Origin: Candidatus Neomicrothrix sp. UBA825
GTDB taxonomy: Bacteria; Actinomycetota; Acidimicrobiia; Acidimicrobiales; UBA8592
NCBI GenBank assembly: GCA_002295705.1
Contig: DBHP01000121.1
Location: forward strand, 1-5,909
DNA length: 5,909 nt
Reading direction: 5' to 3'
Shown here one piece after another: positions 1 through 5,909 of this stretch. Within the stretch, counting starts at the first letter, position 1. Every line of letters starts with the position of its first letter. Both the position numbers and the translations under genes were made by a program. Under the pieces are notes generated by a model. That model was not told the origin of the DNA and ran no database searches. It worked only from the letters and a program-made list of their open reading frames with translations.

Positions 1-843
1 GTTGCATTTGCCAGAAACCCAATGGTTCTAGCGAACATTGGATGGGATCTGCAAGCTTTGAGCAAGGGCCGATTTAATTTGGGATTGGGAAGTCAGATAA
101 AACCCCATATCACAAAACGCTTCAGTATGGAGTGGTCAAAACCAGCTGCTCGCATGCGCGAAATGGTATCTGCAATGAGAGCTATTTGGAATACTTGGAT
201 AACCGGAGAGAAACTAGAGTTTCGTGGTGATTTCTATACCCATACGTTAATGACACCGTTTTTCACACCCGATAAGGGTGATTTGGGTGATTTTGGGGCA
301 CCAAAAGTATATTTGGCTGGCGTAGGAGAACTAATGACTCAGGTTGCTGGAGAGGTTTGCGATGGATTCATTGCACACGGTTTCACCACTGAAAAGTATT
401 TACGCGAAGTGACATTGCCTAACCTAGCAAAGGGTCGAGAGAAAGCGGGAAAATCACTTGACGAGTTCTCAATTTCAGGACCTTTCTTTGTTGTCACCGG
501 TCAAAATGAAGAAGAAATGCAATTCGCTGAAAGCGCAACACGTCAACAAATTGCGTTTTACGGATCAACTCCCGCATATAAAGGTGTTTTGGAGTTACAC
601 GGCTGGGAAGGTCTTCAAGATGAACTTAATCAGCTTTCTAAGCAAGGTAAGTGGGTTGAGATGGGAACTCTAATAGACGATGAGATGCTTAACACGTTTG
701 CCGTTGTCGCCGAGCCCGACAAAGTTGCTCCAGAGCTGGGACGCCGTTATGGAGATATCATTGACAGATTGAGCTTCTACGCCCCTGGCCAATCAAATCC
801 AGAGCAATGGCGTGGAGTCATGGAAGCACTCAAAGAGGTTTAA
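1..843 (+). CDS. LLM-class (luciferase-like) F420-dependent oxidoreductase, 5'-truncated by window edge
   Basis: The reading frame is open from base 1, and the residues before the first ATG at 22 (VAFARNP) already fit the family, so the true start lies upstream. What remains is 280 residues, and family members are usually about 320-340, so roughly 50 N-terminal residues are missing. The frame contains the family's GRFNLGLGSQ strand, a following block (SMEW..PAARMREMVSAMRAIW) typical of bacterial luciferase-like monooxygenase domains, and PKVYLAGVGELMTQVAGEVCDG, which resembles the cofactor-binding region of F420-type members. It most resembles the subgroup described as TIGR03617-like, recalled from memory. 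The family carries out hydride transfer or monooxygenation with reduced F420 or FMN, in the cytosol; substrate and cofactor are not proven here. It is the first visible gene of the block and lies 9 bases before the kinase gene. Confidence 0.9.
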   Translation, partial: VAFARNPMVLANIGWDLQALSKGRFNLGLGSQIKPHITKRFSMEWSKPAARMREMVSAMRAIWNTWITGEKLEFRGDFYTHTLMTPFFTPDKGDLGDFGAPKVYLAGVGELMTQVAGEVCDGFIAHGFTTEKYLREVTLPNLAKGREKAGKSLDEFSISGPFFVVTGQNEEEMQFAESATRQQIAFYGSTPAYKGVLELHGWEGLQDELNQLSKQGKWVEMGTLIDDEMLNTFAVVAEPDKVAPELGRRYGDIIDRLSFYAPGQSNPEQWRGVMEALKEV

Positions 844-852
844 CTTCTCATC

Positions 853-1932
853 ATGACTTTAATTCCTAATTCTGTTACAGAAATTACAGTTGATTGGCTA
901 AATTCTGTGCTCCCTGCAGAAATGCAAGGAATACAGGACATGCAATGGGAGGATCTTGGCGAGGGAGTTGGAATTCTCGGCGAGGTCAGCAGATTACATT
1001 TGACCTACCTTGAGGGTGCTAGCGGGCCGAAGACGATTATAGCTAAATGCCAATCCCCTGCGCCCGAAAATATTTTTCTCTGCCAAGCTATGGGGTTTTA
1101 TTTTCGCGAGGTTAACTTCTACCAAAAACTCACTGACACACTCCCAGTAAAGGTTCCACGTTGCTACTACTCCGACATTTCGAGCGATGGCATCCCTTTC
1201 GTACTCTTAATTGAGGAAATATCGGACATCACGATCCTTGATCAGATTAAAGGGGCAGATGTTGAGTCAACCAAACGCGTATTTTCTGAACTGGCTAAAC
1301 TGCATGCCTATTATTGGGAGTCAGAAAAACTATATGCTCTTGACTGGTTGCCACCCATGAATAACGACATGTACAAGGGTTCGTCAGCTCTCGCTGCGGA
1401 AAAGCTTCCAGCTTTCAAAGAAAATTGGGGCGCGATTGTGAGTTCTAATGTCCTTGATGCCGTTGAAAGATTTATTCCTAACTACGGGTCTTTCCTTGAT
1501 TGGGCAGTTTCACAAGGCAACCAAACCTTTACGCATACTGATTGCAGGTGCGAGAATTATTTATTTAGTGAAAGCTCTGAAATCACCATCATTGACTTTC
1601 AACTTGCTACCAGATTCTGGGGGGTGTGGGATATTTCAAATTGGTTGAGTGCCTCACTAACCGTTGAGACAAGACGAGAACATGAAGAAGAGTTAGTTGC
1701 GCATTATCACAATCAACTTCTAGCTAATGGAGTCGCCAACTATTCGATAGAGCAATGTTGGAATGACTTAAAAGCTTGCTTGATGATGCAAACATTTAGT
1801 CAAGTCATTGTAAGTGATCTTGATGGCTCAAACGAGAGAGGCAACGAATTACTAGCACAATTTATCACTAGGACATTTTCAGCAGCAGAGGACCATGATT
1901 TAGCTTCATTTCTGAAAAAACTTGGTTTCTGA
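853..1932 (+). CDS. Phosphotransferase, APH / EcKL-like small-molecule kinase
   Basis: This 359-residue protein has the order of motifs of the aminoglycoside-phosphotransferase / choline-kinase-like fold. A glycine-rich loop lies near residues 37-45, the ATP-anchoring lysine is probably K65 (IIAKC) and its partner glutamate probably E86 (FREVNFY). The hinge is around E121-E122, and LHAYYW lies at 150-155. The catalytic box HTDCRCEN (228-235) supplies D230 and N235, and the metal-binding aspartate is D248 in IIDFQ. The IDFQ form and the later WGVWDIS segment resemble ecdysteroid-kinase-like (EcKL) relatives. Such enzymes put a phosphate from ATP on a hydroxyl of a small molecule; bacterial members beside acyl-CoA dehydrogenases are mostly uncharacterised. 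No signal peptide or membrane segment is seen, so it should be cytosolic. The start at 853 gives the usual N-terminus (TEITVDWLNSVL). AGAGG at 834-838 is a rather distant ribosome site, 14 bases off. Resistance to an antibiotic is not implied. Confidence 0.87.
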   Translation: MTLIPNSVTEITVDWLNSVLPAEMQGIQDMQWEDLGEGVGILGEVSRLHLTYLEGASGPKTIIAKCQSPAPENIFLCQAMGFYFREVNFYQKLTDTLPVKVPRCYYSDISSDGIPFVLLIEEISDITILDQIKGADVESTKRVFSELAKLHAYYWESEKLYALDWLPPMNNDMYKGSSALAAEKLPAFKENWGAIVSSNVLDAVERFIPNYGSFLDWAVSQGNQTFTHTDCRCENYLFSESSEITIIDFQLATRFWGVWDISNWLSASLTVETRREHEEELVAHYHNQLLANGVANYSIEQCWNDLKACLMMQTFSQVIVSDLDGSNERGNELLAQFITRTFSAAEDHDLASFLKKLGF

Positions 1933-2714
1933 TGGCAAGAATCTTGATAACGAATGATGATGGAATTTCTTCTTTAGGACTACACGCAGTTGCAATCGCA
2001 CTGCATGAAGCAGGACATGAGGTTTTAGCAGTTGCTCCCTCAGGAGAAAGGTCTGGCTGGGGGGCTGGCGTTGGAACTCTCGATAATGGATCCGAATTTA
2101 GTGTGGAACAATTTGAAATACCTAGTTATGAAAGAATAAGTGCTTGGGGCGTCGATGGGCCACCCGCATTTTGTGTACTAACTGCAATGCTGGAAACTTT
2201 TGGGAAGAGGCCAGAGCTAGTCATCTCAGGCAGTAACGATGGGGCCAATTGCGGGAGAGGCATCTTACACTCAGGTACAGTAGGCGGAGCGATGATTGCT
2301 CAGAATTTCGGTCTATCTGGTATTGCTCTGAGCCAGAAACGCACCCCCCGTGAAATGATTTGGGAAACAAGTGGTGAAGTTGCAGTAGCAGCTGTGAACT
2401 GGATATTAGAAGCTCCGCGAAAGACAGTTCTTAACATAAATATTCCAAATAGAACCATTGATGAAGTCAAGGGAGTCCGGATTGCGCGAATCGCAGCATT
2501 TGGAACTACTCAGACTTCCCTAACCGGAACTGTACCAGGCAATTTACGTATCAAAGTTAGCCCTAGGGACGTAGACCTCGCTTCCGATACGGACACAGCT
2601 TTACTTGATGAAGGGTTTATTACGGTGACCGGATTAATTGGGTATCGTTCAGAAAATGAACAATGCAGAGATGTGGCAGAATCTATCGAGCGTTATGCTA
2701 ATCGTTTAAGTTAA
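1932..2714 (+). CDS. surE: SurE-family 5'/3'-nucleotidase (phosphatase)
   Basis: The 260-residue length and motifs match SurE, a divalent-metal-dependent phosphatase of nucleoside monophosphates that can also act on other phosphate esters and polyphosphate. The N-terminal ILITNDDG gives the metal ligands D9 and D10. VAPSGERSG supplies S41, and SGSNDGANCG (99-108) supplies N102, followed by the hallmark LHSGTVGGAM (112-121). The C-terminal part keeps the family pattern (LNINIP at 167-172, DEGFITVTGL at 226-235). One difference is F80 in DGPPAFCV, where SurE proteins usually have an aspartate (DGTPADCV). Its ATG shares a base with the kinase stop (TGATG at 1930-1934) and no clear ribosome site precedes it, which suggests translational coupling to the kinase. 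The setting is unlike the classical surE-pcm-nlpD-rpoS neighbourhood, so this is probably a pathway paralogue. The fold call is firm; the physiological substrate is unknown. Confidence 0.93.
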   Translation: MARILITNDDGISSLGLHAVAIALHEAGHEVLAVAPSGERSGWGAGVGTLDNGSEFSVEQFEIPSYERISAWGVDGPPAFCVLTAMLETFGKRPELVISGSNDGANCGRGILHSGTVGGAMIAQNFGLSGIALSQKRTPREMIWETSGEVAVAAVNWILEAPRKTVLNINIPNRTIDEVKGVRIARIAAFGTTQTSLTGTVPGNLRIKVSPRDVDLASDTDTALLDEGFITVTGLIGYRSENEQCRDVAESIERYANRLS

Positions 2715-2718
2715 GGAG
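2713..2718 (+). promoter_or_regulatory. Ribosome binding site deciding the GTG start of the acyl-CoA dehydrogenase
   Basis: AAGGAG lies 5 bases before the GTG at 2724 and overlaps the last two bases of the surE stop codon (TAA, 2712-2714). It is the strongest Shine-Dalgarno sequence in block 1 and supports GTG as the start. The next gene can therefore be initiated independently of surE. Confidence 0.8.
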
Positions 2719-2723
2719 CCATT

Positions 2724-3872
2724 GTGGATAGACCAATCTTTGAAGAGGACCATGAACTATTCAGAGGCACGTTTAAACAGTTCGTCGAGAAAGAGATGGT
2801 TCCTTATAACGAAATATGGGAAGAGAATGGAATAGTTGATAGAGACTTATTTCAAAAAGCGGGCGAAAGCGGATTTCTAGGCATTGACCTCCCCGAAAAG
2901 TTTGGTGGCGGAGGGATAAATGATTACAGATTCAATCAGATTATGGGTGAGGAGTTTGATCTTGCTGGTGTAGCAACAGCGGGTTCAGGAATAGGGCTAC
3001 ATAATGATATCTGCCTTCCATACTTCAAGGAATACTGTAATGAAGAACAAATGGAGCGCTGGATGCCAGGTTTAACAAATGGCTCGCTTATCACGGCAAT
3101 TGCTATGAGCGAACCTGGAACTGGCTCCGACCTCGCCTCTATTTCCACGACAGCAGTTAAAGACGGAGAATCCTATGTATTAAATGGGGCAAAAACTTTC
3201 ATTTCAAATGGAATTAATAGTGATCTAGTTATTGTTGCAGCTAAAACTCAACCAGAAGCCCGACACAGAGGGATATCTCTTCTTATTGTTGAAAGAGATA
3301 TGGAAGGCTTTGAACGCGGAAGAAACCTAGAGAAGGTCGGGCGACATAGTCAAGATACTGCAGAGCTTTTCTTCACAGATGTTCGCGTGCCCTCTGAGAA
3401 TCTATTGGGAGAAGAGAATCAAGGCTTTTACTACATGATGTTCAACTTGCCTCAAGAGCGGCTCAATATCGCAGTATCAGCTGTTGCAGGCACACAATAC
3501 GCATTCAATATAACTCTCGACTACGTAAAAGAAAGGCATGCTTTTGGGCAACCAGTAGGCTCGTTCCAGAATTCACGCTTTAAGATGGCAGAAATCGCAA
3601 CGGAATTAGAGTTTGCTTGGGCCTTCATTGATAAATGTTCTCTTGCCCTTACACAAGGTGAACTTACTGCGGAAGAAGCGGCCATGGCAAAGTGGTGGAC
3701 GACCGAATTCCAGAAACGGGCAATTGATGAGTGCCTTCAACTCCATGGAGGTTATGGATATATGGATGAATATCCGATATCTCGTCTTTGGCGAGATGGG
3801 CGAGTTCAGAGCATATACGGTGGAACAACTGAAATAATGAAAGAAATCGTTGGCCGTAATCTCGGATTATGA
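2724..3872 (+). CDS. Acyl-CoA dehydrogenase, long-chain (LCAD)-like
   Basis: This FAD enzyme of 382 residues has the usual family length and would introduce an alpha-beta double bond into an acyl-CoA, passing electrons to an electron-transfer flavoprotein. The first signature (AMSEPGTGSDLAS, 127-139) contacts FAD and substrate. R271 in ERHAFGQP and Q282 belong to the FAD-binding helices, and the second signature QLHGGYGYMDEYP lies at 339-351. The C-terminal IYGGTTEIM has glycine (G366) where medium-chain enzymes carry the catalytic glutamate. The base is instead predicted to be E245 in NLPQERL, as in human LCAD, so the active site looks complete. The start is GTG, with AAGGAG ahead of it. It follows surE by 9 bases and ends block 1. 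The acyl chain is unknown. The C-terminus is not of the ACAD10/11 type, so a phosphate-eliminating role is not indicated by its sequence. Confidence 0.97.
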   Translation: MDRPIFEEDHELFRGTFKQFVEKEMVPYNEIWEENGIVDRDLFQKAGESGFLGIDLPEKFGGGGINDYRFNQIMGEEFDLAGVATAGSGIGLHNDICLPYFKEYCNEEQMERWMPGLTNGSLITAIAMSEPGTGSDLASISTTAVKDGESYVLNGAKTFISNGINSDLVIVAAKTQPEARHRGISLLIVERDMEGFERGRNLEKVGRHSQDTAELFFTDVRVPSENLLGEENQGFYYMMFNLPQERLNIAVSAVAGTQYAFNITLDYVKERHAFGQPVGSFQNSRFKMAEIATELEFAWAFIDKCSLALTQGELTAEEAAMAKWWTTEFQKRAIDECLQLHGGYGYMDEYPISRLWRDGRVQSIYGGTTEIMKEIVGRNLGL

Positions 3873-3875
3873 TCA
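3870..3875. other. Abutting convergent stop codons (TGA|TCA palindrome)
   Basis: The acyl-CoA dehydrogenase stop (TGA, 3870-3872, + strand) and the short-chain dehydrogenase stop (TCA on +, TGA on -, 3873-3875) touch with no base between, making the palindrome TGATCA. There is no intergenic space here for a terminator, so the two transcripts probably run into each other. No good rho-independent terminator was seen nearby. Confidence 0.9.
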
Positions 3876-4712
3876 CTCGGTGAAAAAACCACCGTCCGGA
3901 TGAAGTATCTCACCGGTGAAATAGCTTGCCTCATCACTGCATAAGAAAAGAGCGGCATTTGCTATATCAACAGGCTCTCCTCTCCTGCCCAACGGAATCA
4001 TCTCATTAAATGCAACTGTCTCACTCTCATCCATCAAGTCAATTACAGCTGTCATGTGAGTCTTGATAAAACCCGGACCAATGCTATTGACGCGTATACC
4101 TACAGGGCCAAGCATTCGAGCTACTTTCTTCGTCAGCATCCAGACACCTGCTTTCGAGACTGTATAAGCCACAGGACCCGCATCCGGATGCTTAGCTGCG
4201 ATACTAGCGATAGTGACTATTGACCCTCTCGTGCCTGACTCAAGCATTTGAGCTGCGCATGATTGCATCCCTAATAAGGTCCCCTTCAAATTAACATTTA
4301 AGACCTTGTCAAACGATTCAGGGTCTGCCTCTACAAATTCCCATCCTGGCCGTTCGAGGTAAGTAGCCCTGTTCTCTACGATATTTTTAATATCAGGCTC
4401 AATATCGCCCGAGACATAATTAGCGTGACTGATCCCAGCAGCAGTTACTAGACAGTCCAAACCACCAAATTTAGAAACTGCCATCTCGGCCATAGCGTCA
4501 TTATCAGCACCACTGGTTACATCCACAGAAATTGATTCAGCTTTTCCCCCATTACCCTTAATGATCTGCACGGTTTCTTCAGCCTTATCAATCTGAATAT
4601 CGGCCACAATCACTGACGAACCCTCCTCGGCGAATCGTAACGCTGTTGCCCGACCAATACCGTTTCCAGCTCCAGTTACAACGGTCACTTTTTCCTGTAA
4701 TCGACCTGCCAT
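3873..4712 (-). CDS. Short-chain dehydrogenase/reductase (classical SDR, probably NAD(H)-dependent)
   Basis: This 279-residue Rossmann protein interconverts a hydroxyl and a keto group on an unknown substrate. The cofactor loop is TGAGNGIG (13-20). D38 after the second strand (IVADIQ) favours NAD(H) over NADP(H), and DVT (64-66) contacts adenine. The catalytic set is N141 (NVNLKG), S170 (TIAS), Y183 and K187 (YTVSK); the PG motif (GPGFIKT, 212-218) and a family-like C-terminus (HPDGGFF) follow. The usual NNAG is TAAG here (90-93). About 20 extra residues lie between it and N141, making this longer than most classical members (about 250). It is transcribed away from the lipocalin-like gene and towards block 1. 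AAGGGGG ends 4 bases before its ATG, and a probable promoter with a dyad lies just upstream (4734-4762). Confidence 0.95.
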   Translation of the reverse strand: MAGRLQEKVTVVTGAGNGIGRATALRFAEEGSSVIVADIQIDKAEETVQIIKGNGGKAESISVDVTSGADNDAMAEMAVSKFGGLDCLVTAAGISHANYVSGDIEPDIKNIVENRATYLERPGWEFVEADPESFDKVLNVNLKGTLLGMQSCAAQMLESGTRGSIVTIASIAAKHPDAGPVAYTVSKAGVWMLTKKVARMLGPVGIRVNSIGPGFIKTHMTAVIDLMDESETVAFNEMIPLGRRGEPVDIANAALFLCSDEASYFTGEILHPDGGFFTE

Positions 4713-4716
4713 ATTT

Positions 4717-4723
4717 CCCCCTT
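4717..4723 (-). promoter_or_regulatory. Ribosome binding site of the short-chain dehydrogenase
   Basis: On the minus strand AAGGGGG is followed by AAAT and the ATG at 4712-4710. It is purine-rich and close to the start. It supports this ATG, which also leaves the usual few residues before the cofactor loop. Confidence 0.65.
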
Positions 4724-4733
4724 GCTACAAACC

Positions 4734-4762
4734 ATTACACCAAAGAACGACACTTTGGACAA
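4734..4762 (-). promoter_or_regulatory. Candidate sigma70-type promoter for the short-chain dehydrogenase
   Basis: Reading the minus strand, TTGTCC (4762-4757, 4 of 6 matches to TTGACA) is followed by exactly 17 bases and then TGTAAT (4739-4734, 5 of 6 matches to TATAAT). A start about 7 bases further on would leave a short leader holding the ribosome site at 4717-4723. Seen by eye only. The spacer coincides with the dyad at 4740-4758. Consensus use in this organism is assumed, not shown. Confidence 0.5.
4740..4758. promoter_or_regulatory. Candidate operator: dyad CCAAAG-N7-CTTTGG
   Basis: Two perfect 6-base arms, CCAAAG (4740-4745) and CTTTGG (4753-4758), are separated by AACGACA, giving a 19-base dyad in the divergent region. 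It fills the spacer between the predicted -35 and -10 of the dehydrogenase promoter and touches the -35. This is a common position for repressor sites of TetR-like dimers. No regulator gene is in the window, so the protein partner is unknown. A short dyad like this can also arise by chance. Confidence 0.45.
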
Positions 4763-4856
4763 AAGCATAAATATCTAAAATCGGACCTTCCATTCATGAC
4801 GAAGCAATTAATGTGCGGAAATACTAAGAAACAGAATTTCAGGCTAGGTTTTATCC

Positions 4857-5900
4857 ATGGAGGGAAAAAGAATCATCACCATCTTGGAGGAACAAGACGA
4901 ATTCCCGCATGAACCAGATGACGTTACGAACTACAACGAATCTATGTACCTAAACACGTTTGATCTTGATCAAGAGATAGGTGGCTGGTTTCGACTTGGC
5001 AATAGGGTTAATGAAGGCTACGCAGAGATGACTGTCTGCTTGTATCTTCCCAACGGGCAAATTGGCTTCATGTATGACCGACCAAAAATTACAACAAATA
5101 TGGAGATGAATGCAGGCGGACTCCAAATAAGTGTCGTTGAGCCCTTTAAATCCTTAAACGTCTCATATGACGGCAAGATTTGTTTACTTGATCAGCCAGA
5201 ACAGATGGCAGATCCAAAACAAGCTTTTAAAAACAACCCAATCATTGAATGCGCAGTTGACCTTTCATGGGACGGTGTTTCCCCCATGTTTGGCGGCAAA
5301 CCCATTTATGAAGATGGAACAGAATTAATCCAAGACAGCTCCAAAAGCTTCGCTAAGGCGCACTATGAACAACATGGGAAAATGGCAGGAACATTTTCAG
5401 TAGGGTCAGAAACATTCTCAGTAAATGGACTTGGACTGCGAGACAAGTCTTGGGGTGCTAGATACTGGCAGTCAATCAATTGGTATCGCTGGCTGCCAAT
5501 GATCTTTTCGGAAGATTTCGCAATGATGTTGTCAGTTATCTCACGAGATGAGAAAAGCAATAGCGTCAAGGCTTCAGGAATGGTCCTAGAAGGAAATGAA
5601 TACAAAATTATTACTGACTGTTCAGTTGAATCCCAATGGAATGAACACGGGTACCAAACTGGAATGGAGTGTTGGGCTGTCACAACTGAAGGAACTGAGT
5701 ACAAGATTTCAGGAGAGGTTATTTCACTTATCCCGCTTCGGAATCGTCGAAGAACATCCGACGGCACTGAACTTCAAACACGAATCACTGAAGCGATGAC
5801 ACGATACGAATGCAATGGTCAAGTAGGCATGGGAATGAGCGAATACCTTGATCAGATAATTCACGGAAAGCCAACCGGAGTTTCCAATAATGAGCAATGA
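4857..5900 (+). CDS. CrtC/AttH-lipocalin-like protein (DUF7064/DUF7065 type)
   Basis: This protein of 347 residues is rich in beta strands and has no signal peptide or membrane segment. It resembles proteins catalogued as DUF7064/DUF7065 (numbers from memory), distant relatives of the AttH and hydroxyneurosporene-synthase (CrtC) double-lipocalin fold. Family-like blocks are the N-terminal ESMYLNTFDLDQEIGGWFRL (28-47), then HGKMAGTFSVGSETFSVNG (173-191), then GLRDKSWGARYW (193-204), where relatives usually read RDHSWG, and the C-terminal MGMSEYLDQ (325-333). Members are often found near acyl-CoA dehydrogenases and phosphotransferases, but their role is unknown; binding or modifying a hydrophobic ligand is a guess from the fold. 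The ATG at 4857 has only a weak ribosome site (AGG, 8 bases upstream); the next in-frame methionine (M30) would remove conserved residues. It faces away from the short-chain dehydrogenase across the 144 bp region. Confidence 0.78.
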   Translation: MEGKRIITILEEQDEFPHEPDDVTNYNESMYLNTFDLDQEIGGWFRLGNRVNEGYAEMTVCLYLPNGQIGFMYDRPKITTNMEMNAGGLQISVVEPFKSLNVSYDGKICLLDQPEQMADPKQAFKNNPIIECAVDLSWDGVSPMFGGKPIYEDGTELIQDSSKSFAKAHYEQHGKMAGTFSVGSETFSVNGLGLRDKSWGARYWQSINWYRWLPMIFSEDFAMMLSVISRDEKSNSVKASGMVLEGNEYKIITDCSVESQWNEHGYQTGMECWAVTTEGTEYKISGEVISLIPLRNRRRTSDGTELQTRITEAMTRYECNGQVGMGMSEYLDQIIHGKPTGVSNNEQ

Positions 5901-5909
5901 CACTGTTTT
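5890..5909 (+). CDS. Probable start of a further gene, cut by window end
   Basis: An ATG at 5890 opens a frame (MSNDTV...) that overlaps the lipocalin-like gene by 11 bases and has GGAG (5877-5880) 9 bases upstream. A second option is the ATG at 5897, which overlaps the stop as ATGA, the usual form for coupled genes, but its ribosome site is 16 bases off. Too little is visible to name a product. A downstream operon partner is the likely meaning. Confidence 0.4.

Larger units (their letters stand above)
4713..4856. other. Divergent intergenic region, 144 bp
   Basis: The only real non-coding stretch in the window separates two head-to-head genes. It holds the minus-strand ribosome site, the candidate promoter and the dyad. 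For the plus-strand gene the best -10-like box is TAAAAT (4776-4781), but the TTGGAC before it (4755-4760) is only 15 bases away and matches poorly, so its promoter is uncertain. AGG at 4846-4848, 8 bases before the ATG, is a weak ribosome site. Nothing resembling a small gene or riboswitch was recognised. Confidence 0.8.

Noticed and set aside
853..1932. Reading the kinase as an antibiotic-resistance aminoglycoside phosphotransferase
   Set aside because: Only the general fold is shared. The IDFQ motif and the metabolic neighbours point to a small-molecule metabolic kinase, and nothing in the sequence indicates drug resistance.
3878..3894. Short hairpin CGGTG-AAAAAAC-CACCG beside the convergent stops, and a bulged CCGGTGA/TCATCCGG stem followed 7 bases later by six T on the minus strand
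   Set aside because: The first has only 5 pairs and its A/T run is in the loop, not after the stem. The second has a bulge, and its T run does not follow the stem directly. Both lie in SDR coding sequence, so neither is a convincing terminator.
4646..4912. 88-residue plus-strand open frame crossing the divergent region
   Set aside because: It starts inside the SDR on the opposite strand and ends inside the lipocalin-like gene, with no family resemblance and no ribosome site. It would also run through the likely promoter.
4965..4974. Perfect 10-base palindrome CTTGATCAAG, and the 8-mer CTTGATCA also at 1237, 5187 and 5847
   Set aside because: All four copies are in frame inside genes and encode Leu-Asp-Gln, so codon choice explains the recurrence. 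None is in a control region.
5363..5767. 134-residue open frame on the minus strand inside the lipocalin-like gene
   Set aside because: It lies wholly inside a well-supported gene, has no recognisable domain or ribosome site, and looks like a mirror frame of the coding sequence.
1..5909. Mobile element, phage, CRISPR or defence island
   Set aside because: No transposase, integrase, inverted terminal repeats, direct-repeat array or toxin-antitoxin pair was seen. All genes belong to metabolic families.

Overview
The window holds six protein-coding genes in two transcription blocks, plus the first few codons of a seventh. Packing is dense: gaps in the first block are 9, -1 and 9 bases, and the only sizeable non-coding stretch is the 144 bp divergent region at 4713-4856. 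No RNA gene, CRISPR array, insertion sequence, integrase or long repeat was seen. By eye the base composition is in the 40s percent GC (three lines counted, 30 to 53 %). The F420-type oxidoreductase, acyl-CoA dehydrogenase and kinase set is typical of free-living aerobic bacteria such as environmental actinobacteria. Marine Chloroflexi or some proteobacteria also carry such genes, so the taxon is not settled by this sequence.

Block 1 (1-3872, + strand) is a probable operon: (a) the 3' part of a luciferase-like, probably F420-dependent oxidoreductase, cut by the window start; (b) an aminoglycoside-phosphotransferase-fold / EcKL-like small-molecule kinase; (c) a SurE-family phosphatase whose ATG overlaps the kinase stop (TGATG); (d) an LCAD-like acyl-CoA dehydrogenase with a GTG start and a strong ribosome binding site overlapping the surE stop.

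Block 2 starts at the divergent region. A short-chain dehydrogenase (3873-4712, - strand) runs back towards block 1 and its stop codon abuts the acyl-CoA dehydrogenase stop with no base between (TGA|TCA, one palindrome). In the other direction lies a CrtC/AttH-lipocalin-like protein of the DUF7064/DUF7065 type (4857-5900), followed by a probable overlapping start of another gene. The divergent region carries a dyad (CCAAAG-N7-CTTTGG, 4740-4758) that fills the spacer of a plausible promoter for the dehydrogenase. This is the best regulatory signal in the window.

Taken together the set looks like a catabolic or modifying pathway for a CoA-linked or hydroxylated hydrophobic compound: two oxidoreductases, an acyl-CoA dehydrogenase, a lipocalin-like protein, and a kinase coupled to a phosphatase. 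The kinase + acyl-CoA dehydrogenase + SDR combination recalls the known route in which a 4-hydroxyacyl-CoA is phosphorylated and the phosphate then eliminated (bacterial Lva pathway, animal ACAD10/ACAD11). That link is inference, and the dehydrogenase here is of the ordinary LCAD type, which argues for caution. The actual substrate cannot be read from the sequence.
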